A stretch of DNA of 5,020 nucleotides from Candidatus Bipolaricaulota bacterium (GCA_030612565.1 JAUWNQ010000056.1:1-5020), one strand, 5' to 3'. Shown: positions 1-5,020, counted from the first letter of the stretch. Notes: a model not told the origin generated them from the sequence alone. Numbers and translations: made by a program.

Positions 1-525
1 CTTCCCGACATGGACGGGCTCGATCTCGCCAAAGAGATCCGGCGTAAGTCACAGGTTCCTTTTATCATGCTCACCGCCCGGAGCCAGGAGATCGATCGCA
101 TTGTCGGGCTCGAAATAGGGGCCGATGATTACATCACCAAGCCATTCAGTCCGCGCGAGCTCATCCTGCGAGTTCAAGCGGTCCTCCGCCGATTGGAGGG
201 CGCGGCTGGTATGGAAGGATCGTTGAAGGTGGGAGCATTGACGATCGATCTGGCGAGCCGTGAAGTATGGCTTGGCGAGAAGCGGCTCGATCTTACCCCG
301 ACCGAGTTTGACCTCCTCCTCTTCCTTGCTCGCCAGCCAAATCGGGTCTTTACCCGCATGCAGCTACTGGAAGAGGTACAAGGGTATACTACAGCGGCCC
401 TGATCCGAAACATCGACAACCACGTGATGAACCTGCGCCGCAAGATCGAGGAAGATCCAGCGCACCCGCGTTTGCTCAAGACCGTGTACGGAGTCGGCTA
501 CAAACTAACCGCGGGAAAGGAATGA
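1..525 (+). CDS. OmpR/PhoB-family response regulator, 5'-truncated by the window edge
   Basis: The frame is open from base 1, so the true start lies upstream; the ATG at 10 is internal. The visible part begins with LPDMDG, the loop just after the phosphoacceptor Asp, which must lie a few residues outside the window. The conserved receiver Thr (MLTAR) and Lys (ITKPF) are present. A short linker leads to a complete winged-helix DNA-binding domain: LTPTEFDLLLFLA, then the recognition-helix region (IRNIDNHVMNLRRKIE) and the terminal hairpin TVYGVGYKL. Known for the family: phosphorylation by a partner kinase drives dimerisation and binding to direct-repeat DNA sites. The stop overlaps the downstream kinase start by 4 nt (ATGA), so the two are translationally coupled partners. 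The regulon is not known; the exported-protein cluster downstream is a plausible target, by inference only. Family assignment is secure; a specific gene name is not. Confidence 0.96.
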   Translation, partial: LPDMDGLDLAKEIRRKSQVPFIMLTARSQEIDRIVGLEIGADDYITKPFSPRELILRVQAVLRRLEGAAGMEGSLKVGALTIDLASREVWLGEKRLDLTPTEFDLLLFLARQPNRVFTRMQLLEEVQGYTTAALIRNIDNHVMNLRRKIEEDPAHPRLLKTVYGVGYKLTAGKE

Positions 526-1916
526 TGCACCTCAAGGGCTTGGCGTTGCGGTACAAGCTCTTCCTCGGGCTAGCGATTGTCGGAGGGATATCGCTTGTAG
601 CGGTCTATCTTCTCGCTACCCACTTCATCCTTGAGGATGTTAAGACATTCCTCGTTTCGGAGAACGCCAGTCTAGTAGGGGATCTGAGGGCGCAGCTAGT
701 AAGCTTCTATGTCCGTAGCGGTGAGTGGGACGGTGTTGAGGAAGTCTTCGATGCATGTATCAACCCCGGTTGGCACAAGGGGGGGAGCTACGGCGTGCGT
801 GGGGGTGCGACAGGGCGCTTCCAGTGGGGGGATCATGTGCTGTTGACCGACCCTAGCGGGGCTATCCTCTATGCCAGCTCCGAAGATCTCGCGCGAGAGA
901 TACTCTCTGTCAGTACGCTCTCCAAGGGTCTCCCCATCCTTGTTGAAGGGAAGGAGGTGGGGCGTCTGTTTACCGGTGCAATGCTCGATCGGTTCAGTGG
1001 GCTTGAGGAGGATCTCCTGACTTCCGTTCGGCGTTCTGTTGCTGTAACCGCGTTCATCAGCCTGTTAGTGGCGACGGCGGTCGGTCTTCTCCTCCTCCGC
1101 TTGATCACCGCTCCATTCGGGCGGCTGATCAGGGCCACCCAGACGATCTCAGGGGGAGATCTTACACACCCTATCGCCATCGAAACTCGGGATGAGATCG
1201 GGGAACTCTCGCAGGTGTTGGATGATCTTAGGGTGAACCTTGCACGCTCGGAGGAGGTGCGGCGGCACATGCTCGCCGACATCGCCCACGAATTGCGTAA
1301 CCCGTTGGCCATCCTGCGAGCCAAGGTAGAGGCGATGCTCGATGGAGTTCAGCCGACGAGCGAGGAGAACCTTGGATCCCTCAATGAGAGGCTTCAGCAC
1401 CTGTCTCATCTCGTCGATGAACTGCAGGATATCGCTTTGGCCGAGGCAGGTGAACTCCCCCTTAATCTCGCCCCCCTCGATCTGGCGGGGCTTCTGCACG
1501 ATGTGGAGGGTGACGCGCAGGCCCTCTTTGCGGGAGATGAAAAGGAGTTCCAGCTGGAGATACCACCACACATTCCTCTGGTGCGTGCCGATCGACGGCG
1601 TTTGCTCCAGATCCTGTGGAACCTCCTCTCGAACGCCATCCGTCACACAACAGCCGGAGACGTTGTTACAGTACGTGTCGAAACGCACCCCGAGGAGGTA
1701 TTGATCCACGTGATCGACATCGGGGAGGGGATGGATGAGGAGACGCTTGCCCACCTCTTCGATCGCTTCTATCGAGGCACGGGTAATCGTGCTTCTGGGG
1801 GACTAGGCCTTGGCCTGGCGATCACGAAAGAGCTGGTGCGAGCCCACGGCGGGAGGATCTGGGTTGAGAGTCATCCGGGCGTAGGAACACGATTATCCTT
1901 CACCCTACCGCTCTAG
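522..1916 (+). CDS. Membrane sensor histidine kinase (HAMP-HisKA-HATPase), BaeS-like
   Basis: A 464-aa inner-membrane kinase that would autophosphorylate and pass the phosphate to the upstream regulator. In order: TM1 (about residues 13-33), an extracytoplasmic sensor segment (about 35-170) containing YVRSGEWDGV, typical of BaeS-like kinases, and a Gly-rich stretch (GWHKGGSYGVRGG); TM2 (about 173-193); HAMP (about 194-246); HisKA with HELRNP, His256 being the predicted phosphoacceptor; HATPase with N box NLLSN (367-371), G1 box DIGEGMD (from 399), F box FDRFYRG (from 413) and G2 box GLGLGL (427-432). All catalytic boxes look intact and the length is normal. The start ATG overlaps the regulator stop; a second in-frame ATG follows at 525, and the AAAGGAA just upstream could serve either. 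The sensed signal cannot be read from the sequence. Confidence 0.96.
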   Translation: MMHLKGLALRYKLFLGLAIVGGISLVAVYLLATHFILEDVKTFLVSENASLVGDLRAQLVSFYVRSGEWDGVEEVFDACINPGWHKGGSYGVRGGATGRFQWGDHVLLTDPSGAILYASSEDLAREILSVSTLSKGLPILVEGKEVGRLFTGAMLDRFSGLEEDLLTSVRRSVAVTAFISLLVATAVGLLLLRLITAPFGRLIRATQTISGGDLTHPIAIETRDEIGELSQVLDDLRVNLARSEEVRRHMLADIAHELRNPLAILRAKVEAMLDGVQPTSEENLGSLNERLQHLSHLVDELQDIALAEAGELPLNLAPLDLAGLLHDVEGDAQALFAGDEKEFQLEIPPHIPLVRADRRRLLQILWNLLSNAIRHTTAGDVVTVRVETHPEEVLIHVIDIGEGMDEETLAHLFDRFYRGTGNRASGGLGLGLAITKELVRAHGGRIWVESHPGVGTRLSFTLPL

Positions 1917-1939
1917 AGATAACGGGATCTCTGTAAGCT

Positions 1940-1960
1940 GATAGCTTCCCGATAAGTTCT
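1940..1960 (+). promoter_or_regulatory. Possible tandem binding site for an OmpR-type regulator
   Basis: Two direct 10-mers, GATAGCTTCC (1940-1949) and GATAAGTTCT (1951-1960), share 7 of 10 bases at 11-bp spacing. OmpR/PhoB-family regulators generally bind tandem repeats with 10-11 bp spacing, and a regulator of this family is encoded just upstream. The repeat lies about 25 bp before a -10-like element that has no recognisable -35, which is where an activator would sit. The match is short and could be chance. Confidence 0.3.
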
Positions 1961-1973
1961 CCACTCCATATTC

Positions 1974-1999
1974 ATACGGGGGTGCTATCATCCCCGTAT
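1974..1999 (+). promoter_or_regulatory. Palindrome enclosing an extended -10-like element, upstream of the exported-protein cluster
   Basis: The arms ATACGGGGGTG (1974-1984) and CATCCCCGTAT (1989-1999) are inverted repeats with one mismatch (G-U in RNA) around a 4-nt centre, CTAT. The centre overlaps TGCTATCAT (1983-1991), one base off an extended -10 (TGnTATAAT). If this is the promoter, transcription would start near 1998, leaving a short leader with the ribosome site at 2006-2014, and the palindrome would be an operator covering the -10. No convincing -35 is visible. Read as RNA it would form an 11-bp, CUAU-loop hairpin, but no U-tract follows, so an intrinsic terminator for the kinase operon is less likely. 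Confidence 0.45.
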
Positions 2000-2005
2000 C
2001 TTAAG

Positions 2006-2014
2006 AAAAGGGAG
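2006..2014 (+). promoter_or_regulatory. Ribosome binding site that decides the start of the small exported protein
   Basis: AAAAGGGAG is a good Shine-Dalgarno sequence. It lies 8 nt before the ATG at 2023 but abuts and overlaps the alternative in-frame GTG at 2014. The ATG is therefore the likely start, and it gives a normal signal peptide. Confidence 0.75.
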
Positions 2015-2022
2015 TGGCCAAA

Positions 2023-2349
2023 ATGACCAAAGCAAGAAAGCTGATCGTAGGATTGTTGATGGTGAGCCTCCTCGCCGTGGGGGTTGTTGCCCTGGCGGAG
2101 AACGGGTTCGGCGGAAAGGGATCTGCGGATTGGGCTGCTGCGCGAGCGGCAGGGGAATGTACCTGCGACGGAGAGAGGGACGTGGACGGAGACGGAATCC
2201 CCAACTGTGATGATGAGGATTTCGTTCGCCCCCTCGACGGGAGCGGCTACGGTCAGATGCAGGGCTACGGAAGAGGCCTGCGTGACGGTAGCGGCAACGG
2301 TATGTGCGATGGGAGTGGCTACGGCCACGGTGCCCACGGATCGCACTAG
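2023..2349 (+). CDS. Small exported Cys/Gly-rich protein with a thrombospondin-3-like calcium motif
   Basis: A 108-aa protein of unknown function. Residues 1-25 form a clear signal peptide (Lys/Arg start, hydrophobic core, probable cleavage after VALA), so the mature chain is outside the cytoplasm. Residues 46-66 read CTC, then DVDGDGIPNCDDED: the alternating acidic pattern resembles thrombospondin type-3 or dockerin-type calcium loops, with three Cys (46, 48, 62) that could brace it. The remainder is Gly-rich with three DGSG(Y/N)G units (DNA at 2236-2253, 2284-2301 and 2308-2325), one more Cys (95) and a His-containing end. A damaged second copy lies at 3758-3985 with the same Cys spacing (CxC, 13 residues, C), which supports the frame and the motif. 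A structural or metal-binding envelope role is inferred; no enzymatic motif is visible. It is followed after 75 nt by the CDFTFNY protein and is likely co-transcribed with it. Confidence 0.85.
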   Translation: MTKARKLIVGLLMVSLLAVGVVALAENGFGGKGSADWAAARAAGECTCDGERDVDGDGIPNCDDEDFVRPLDGSGYGQMQGYGRGLRDGSGNGMCDGSGYGHGAHGSH

Positions 2350-2361
2350 CATATGATAAAC

Positions 2362-2395
2362 GAGCGGCGATCGGCTCTAAGATCGATCGTCGCTC
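2362..2395 (+). other. Intergenic 12-bp-arm hairpin between the two exported-protein genes
   Basis: The arms GAGCGGCGATCG (2362-2373) and CGATCGTCGCTC (2384-2395) are complementary apart from one G-U pair, around a 10-nt loop. It starts 12 nt after one stop codon and ends 29 nt before the next start, just upstream of the ribosome site AAAGGAAGG (2411-2419). No U-tract follows, so a plain intrinsic terminator is not supported. An mRNA-stabilising or processing hairpin, or a protein-binding operator, would fit. Confidence 0.6.
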
Positions 2396-2424
2396 ACTTA
2401 CAGGTATAAGAAAGGAAGGCGAAG

Positions 2425-3465
2425 ATGAAAGAAAGAACGGCTAGGACCACATTCTTGGTGCTTATCGGTCTTCTCTTGGGGGCGTTTGCTGTTTCGGCGT
2501 GCGATTTTACCTTCAATTACGAGGAGATCACAGCCCCAATCGGGACCGTGGGGCAAATTGTAGTACAGGTGCAGAAGACACACAACCAGTGTGTCATGGA
2601 CGGACTAGACTACCATTTCGAGTATAGTGACCTACAGGTGCTGGAAGAGACCGAGTGGGAGCAGTTGTTGGGACCGGATCTGTACGAGAAGTGGTTCCAG
2701 GTATCATTGAGCAGACTGGGCGATGGAGAGTTCAAGATTTACATGGACTGCACCAAGGACGGGTACGAAGAGGCCGTCCTGCCAGTCACGGTAACGGCTG
2801 GGGAGGAAGACGGTGTTTGGAGTGTGGCCATGTCTGGAGCATATCCGTTTACCGACGAAACAGGTATGACCGCAGAGGTGACCACAGGGGTAATCTGGTT
2901 ACATGATGGTGTACTGAGCGTTGCCGATAGAAGCGTAGTACTGCCCACGGTACCAGAAGGACTGGTCGATTATCAGGGAGAGGCGTACGTGTACACAGCC
3001 CAGACTGAGGGAGAAAGTGCTGTCCTGCTGCTGGTTAGTGACGAGTTCTTCTATCGATTCGACCATCTGATAGACACTGAAGACGAGGACTACGAGCCCC
3101 CGATAGATGGAGCTGGATACGGGTACGGCCTAGGTTTGCCGGGTGGTGCTGATGAGGATGGTGTCCCTAGCTATGCCGTGGTGCAGGAAAGTCACGAAGC
3201 GGATCCCCTTGAACCTGTGGAAGAACACGAAGAGGGTGATGGATTCGGACGACTCACCGTGGAGGAGATATGCGTCCAGCACGGCATTTCGGTGGCGGAT
3301 GGACTGATTCGCTTACAGAACTACGGATTGGAGGCCGATTCTACCACCCGCATTCGTGTCCTCCGTGACCTCTACGCTGCCAGCGGCTACGATTCCACGG
3401 ATCTAGTTCATATCATCCAGGGTCTGGAGCTGGGGGAACACGAACACGAGGATGAGGGCGAATGA
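2425..3465 (+). CDS. Secreted or lipid-anchored CDFTFNY-family protein with fused Gly-rich and helical C-terminal modules
   Basis: A 346-aa protein I do not recognise as a named family. Residues 1-25 are a signal sequence. VSAC at 23-26 fits a lipobox, but VSA also fits ordinary signal peptidase, so anchoring is uncertain. The core (26 to about 216) starts CDFTFNY, has alternating hydrophobic stretches suggestive of a beta-rich fold, and conserves Cys26, Cys56 and Cys109 with the 222-aa paralogue at 4000-4668; Cys56-Cys109 could form a disulfide. Unlike the paralogue it continues with EDEDYEPP and a Gly/Tyr-rich stretch (about 219-250), an acidic linker, a helical region (277-336) made of two similar halves, with Cys283, and a His/acidic tail (GEHEHEDEGE). 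The start has a good site, AAAGGAAGG, at 2411-2419. The stop overlaps the ATG of an ABC-ATPase remnant (ATGA). An envelope structural or ligand-binding role is inferred only. Confidence 0.88.
   Translation: MKERTARTTFLVLIGLLLGAFAVSACDFTFNYEEITAPIGTVGQIVVQVQKTHNQCVMDGLDYHFEYSDLQVLEETEWEQLLGPDLYEKWFQVSLSRLGDGEFKIYMDCTKDGYEEAVLPVTVTAGEEDGVWSVAMSGAYPFTDETGMTAEVTTGVIWLHDGVLSVADRSVVLPTVPEGLVDYQGEAYVYTAQTEGESAVLLLVSDEFFYRFDHLIDTEDEDYEPPIDGAGYGYGLGLPGGADEDGVPSYAVVQESHEADPLEPVEEHEEGDGFGRLTVEEICVQHGISVADGLIRLQNYGLEADSTTRIRVLRDLYAASGYDSTDLVHIIQGLELGEHEHEDEGE
3078..3139 (+). repeat. Direct repeat copy 1: Gly/Tyr-rich cassette inside the 346-aa protein gene
   Basis: This segment matches 3883-3944 at 56 of 62 bases (hand count, ungapped). 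It encodes EDEDYEPP followed by GYGYGLGL. The surrounding core of the gene is instead related to 4000-4668, so two different relatives meet at about 3078. Weaker protein similarity continues past 3139 to the SY/NY residues. Confidence 0.85.
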
Positions 3466-3773
3466 ATAGCGCTATCGAAGTAGACAACCCGATCAAGTAC
3501 TACAGCCATATTTCCTGGGCGTGGATCATGTCAGCTTTGAGGTGCGTCAGGGCTGATCTTCGGGTCTTCCCGGAACCCAACGGAGCAGGCAAGATGACGA
3601 CACGGCGTGCACTGACCATGCTGTTGGAGTCGACCCCGGGGCAGCATCCTAATCAACCACGATCTAGCCTGCGCGTTTACCCGGTCAAGCAACCGGTGGA
3701 ACTGATACCGGAGAAGTCGAATGCCTATACCTTCAGGAAGCGCCCCAGTGGTTGTAAGTTGTTGCCCTGGTAG
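3462..3773 (+). pseudogene. Decayed N-terminal remnant of a DrrA-like ABC-transporter ATP-binding protein
   Basis: The ATG overlaps the preceding stop. The frame stays open for 103 codons, but homology to ABC ATPases is spread over three frames. Frame of 3462: MNSAIEVDNPIKYYSHIS, the usual N-terminus. Then from 3521 in a second frame: VDHVSFEVRQG, ended by TGA at 3554. At 3556-3564 in a third frame: IFG. From 3573 in the first frame again: EPNGAGKMTT, a Walker A with its first Gly and a Thr altered, then LTMLLESTPG. INHDLA (from about 3652) is off-frame, and VKQPVELIPEKSNAYT (to about 3733) is in the first frame. Intact relatives are about 300 aa with Q-loop, signature and Walker B, none of which is present. 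After about 3735 the DNA switches to a fragment of another gene. The ATGA overlap suggests an ABC exporter once followed the exported-protein gene in the operon. A functional product is very unlikely. Confidence 0.82.
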
Positions 3774-3985
3774 AAAACGGATTCGGAAGCGCAACTGAAG
3801 ATGATTGGGCGCCGCCAGCGCAGGGTGAGATCTGTCCGTGTGGCGGTGAACTAGACGCTGACAACGACGGTATCCCCAACTGTGAAGACGAGGACTACGA
3901 GCCACCGACGAATGGAACTGGATACGGGTACGGACTAGGTTTGCAGGACGCGGATGGGGATGATATCTCTAACTATAGCAAATAA
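3758..3985 (+). pseudogene. Start-less 3' fragment of a second small calcium-motif protein
   Basis: A 75-codon open stretch in the frame of 3758 has a TAA directly upstream (3755-3757) and no ATG, GTG or TTG start in frame. It begins VVALVENGFG, matching the end of the signal peptide and mature start (VVALAENGFG) of the protein at 2023-2349; GTTGTTGCCCTGG is identical in both. It then keeps CPC, 13 residues and a third Cys within DADNDGIPNCEDED, followed by YEPPTNGTGYGYGLGL and a short DADGDD tail. The start codon and most of the signal peptide are missing, replaced by the ABC remnant. The coding pattern is otherwise clean, without internal stops, so the break looks recent. The stop lies 14 nt before the 222-aa paralogue start, the gene order of the upstream pair. 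A frame-shifted fusion that rescues expression is possible but not visible. Confidence 0.82.
3883..3944 (+). repeat. Direct repeat copy 2: Gly/Tyr-rich cassette in the small-gene fragment
   Basis: Partner of 3078-3139 (56 of 62 bases identical, no gaps, offset 805). Here the cassette follows its calcium motif (NDGIPNCEDED), as it would in an intact small gene, so this is probably the ancestral setting and the copy at 3078 the derived one. Confidence 0.85.
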
Positions 3986-3999
3986 GGGAGGAACCGCAG

Positions 4000-4668
4000 A
4001 TGAACATCAAGAACGCCTTGACAATAAGCGTTACTCTGGTCGCAGTACTTACCCTATCGGTCGTTGGTTGGCCGTGCGATTTTACCTTCAATTACGATGA
4101 GATCACGGCGCCGGTGGGGACCGTGGGGGAGATCGGGGTACGCGTGCAAAAGACGCACAACAATTGCACGATGACCGATCAGTTTGACTATCAATTCGCT
4201 TGGGAGAACCTCCAGATCCTCGGGGAAACACCGTGGGAGGAGGTAGGTCCGCAGCTCTACGAGAAGTGGTTCAAGGTCTCTTTGAGTGCACCGGGTGAGG
4301 GCTTCTTGAAGATTTCAAAGACCTGCTCCAAGGAGGGGTACGACGAGGCGATTCTGTCGGTTACGGTGACCGAAGGAGCGGCGGACGGGGCCTTCTTGCA
4401 GTCGCTTTCGGGGACCTATCCGTTCGAATTGGAGGAGGATCTCTCTGTAGAGACAGTTGTTGGAGCGGTCCACCTGGAGGGGAAACTCCTTGCAATCGGC
4501 GATCTTCAGGTCTTGCTCCCGACGATCCCTATCGGGTTGGAAGACTACCTTGGCGAGGTGCGCCTGTACTATACTTCGGGTGGGGAGCGAACAGAGCCGC
4601 TCCTTCTGGTGAGCGAGGACTTTCTCTACCGGTTCGATCACCTGGTGGTAGAGGCCTCTTCGCAATAG
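4000..4668 (+). CDS. Exported CDFTFNY-family protein, short paralogue
   Basis: A 222-aa protein of unknown function, paralogous to residues 1-216 of the 346-aa protein and ending where that core ends (FLYRFDHLVV against FFYRFDHLI). In the first 31 mature residues 25 are identical, and Cys26, Cys56 and Cys109 fall at the same positions. The N-terminus is a signal-like hydrophobic segment (about 7-23) after Lys4. The residues before Cys26 are GWP, which is not a lipobox, so this copy is probably not a lipoprotein. Other shared motifs are GPxLYEKWF, VQKTHN and CSKEGYDEA. It lacks the Gly-rich, helical and His/acidic C-terminal parts of its relative. The start is supported by GGGAGG 8-14 nt upstream and lies 14 nt after the stop of the small-gene fragment. 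Codon use resembles its neighbours, and the frame is intact, so it is probably functional. A beta-rich envelope protein is the best guess. Confidence 0.88.
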   Translation: MNIKNALTISVTLVAVLTLSVVGWPCDFTFNYDEITAPVGTVGEIGVRVQKTHNNCTMTDQFDYQFAWENLQILGETPWEEVGPQLYEKWFKVSLSAPGEGFLKISKTCSKEGYDEAILSVTVTEGAADGAFLQSLSGTYPFELEEDLSVETVVGAVHLEGKLLAIGDLQVLLPTIPIGLEDYLGEVRLYYTSGGERTEPLLLVSEDFLYRFDHLVVEASSQ

Positions 4669-4742
4669 AGGATGAACATGAGAAAGATGGTTCCTTCTCG
4701 TTTCGAGTGGGTAGCTGAAGATGCGGACGTAACACAGTGCCT

Positions 4743-4758
4743 CTCGCGAACTCGCGAA
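4743..4758 (+). repeat. Tandem CTCGCGAA repeat with an inverted copy downstream
   Basis: CTCGCGAA occurs twice head-to-tail (4743-4750, 4751-4758), and its reverse complement TTCGCGAG occurs at 4901-4908. Together they bracket the degenerate repeat patch, as imperfect terminal inverted repeats might, but the match is only 8 bp. Confidence 0.55.
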
Positions 4759-4810
4759 ACAGTAATGCGCAATGAGTGAAGGGTAATGAGAAAGAGCAAA
4801 AGCATTTTCT

Positions 4811-4920
4811 CGCAAAGACGCAGAGACCTGTCTGCCTTGCCTGTCACGCGTCTCTCCGCATCCCCGCGTCTCCCCTTCTCCGCGTCTCCCCCTCTCCCCC
4901 TTCGCGAGCTTGGCGTCTTG
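4811..4920. repeat. Degenerate GCGTCTCC/CGCAAAGACGCAGAGAC repeat patch
   Basis: CTCGCAAAGACGCAGAGACC (from 4809) is followed by GCGTCTCTCC (4848), GCGTCTCCCCTTCTCC (4866-4881), GCGTCTCCCCCTCTCC (4882-4897) and GGCGTCTTG (4912-4920). The left part is roughly the reverse complement of the right. Such AAAGACGCAGAG/GCGTCTCC runs are, from memory, a common type of intergenic filler in environmental bacterial genomes. They are low complexity and non-coding. Confidence 0.6.
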
Positions 4921-5020
4921 AGTGAGTGCAACGAACGGGCGAGAGAACGGCATTCTATCATTTGCGGTCAGGAGCTCGTTACCCATTCCAAACAGCAAAG
5001 AGCCAGAAAGATCGCTGCGG

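Larger units (their letters stand above)
4669..5020. other. Gene-free stretch with degenerate intergenic repeats
   Basis: I see no convincing gene, RNA or terminator in these 352 bases. The first 70 bases show a weak GAGAA/TTCTC stem (4680-4699) with no U-tract. From about 4743 the sequence is dominated by short degenerate repeats. The last 90 bases (about 4930-5020) look like ordinary unique sequence with no recognisable element. Confidence 0.6.

Noticed and set aside
1149..1754. Minus-strand open frame of 201 codons
   Set aside because: It lies wholly within the histidine kinase, whose every catalytic box is intact on the plus strand; the minus-strand product shows no motif.
1974..1999. 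Intrinsic terminator of the kinase operon
   Set aside because: The stem is strong but is followed by CTTAAGAAAAG with no run of T on either strand.
2014..2022. GTG start three codons upstream of ATG 2023
   Set aside because: The ribosome site AAAAGGGAG overlaps this GTG, leaving no spacing; the ATG at 2023 is correctly placed.
3462..3773. The 103-codon open frame as an intact novel gene coupled to the 346-aa gene
   Set aside because: ABC ATPase homology jumps between three frames and the end of the open frame overlaps another gene's fragment, so it is debris.
4668..4718. EDEHEKD-like out-of-frame sequence resembling the acidic His tail of the 346-aa protein
   Set aside because: It is only a few residues of low-complexity similarity, with no supporting DNA match to 3431-3462; probably chance.
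4672..4779. Short open frame (35 codons, starts MNMRKM) just after the 222-aa gene
   Set aside because: It has no properly spaced ribosome site, recognisable motif or relative in the window, and it runs into the repeats.
4848..4897. CRISPR-like spaced repeats
   Set aside because: Units are 10-16 nt, degenerate, directly adjacent and without unique spacers.
4315..4998. Long open frame on the minus strand (227 codons)
   Set aside because: It is antisense to the well-supported 222-aa gene and its 5' half reads through the low-complexity repeats (Arg/Gly/Glu-rich translation). It is an artefact of GC-rich codons.

Overview
The window is bacterial DNA of moderately high GC. Its genes are closely packed, with ATGA stop/start overlaps and good Shine-Dalgarno sites. 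I cannot name the organism: nothing here is a taxonomic marker, and the exported-protein families are ones I do not recognise. An uncultured or little-studied lineage is plausible but is inference only.

Layout. Positions 1-1916 hold a two-component system: the 3' part of an OmpR/PhoB-type response regulator (5' end outside the window), overlapping by 4 nt a complete BaeS-like membrane histidine kinase. A 106-nt leader (1917-2022) follows. It contains a tandem 10-mer with 11-bp spacing and then an 11-bp-arm palindrome that encloses an extended -10-like element. From 2023 onward is a cluster of exported proteins of unknown function. It begins with a small Cys/Asp/Gly-rich protein carrying a thrombospondin-3-like calcium motif (2023-2349), followed by a 346-aa secreted or lipid-anchored protein beginning its mature part with CDFTFNY (2425-3465).

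Positions 3462-3985 are genomic debris. First comes the N-terminal part of a DrrA-like ABC-transporter ATPase, broken over three reading frames. Next is a start-less 3' fragment of a second copy of the small calcium-motif protein. An intact 222-aa paralogue of the CDFTFNY protein follows (4000-4668). Positions 4669-5020 hold no convincing gene, only degenerate GCGTCTCC-type and CTCGCGAA repeats.

Interpretation. The pair 'small calcium-motif protein + CDFTFNY protein' occurs twice in tandem. In the second copy the small gene has lost its start next to an ABC remnant. In the first copy the large protein has a C-terminal extension whose first part is about 90% identical in DNA (56 of 62 nt, counted by hand) to the tail of the decayed small gene, so the cluster looks to have been reshuffled by recombination. 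A reasonable but unproven model is that the adjacent two-component system controls the cluster through the leader at 1940-1999. The most novel content is this duplicated envelope-protein module. I see no sign of a defence system, CRISPR array or intact mobile element.
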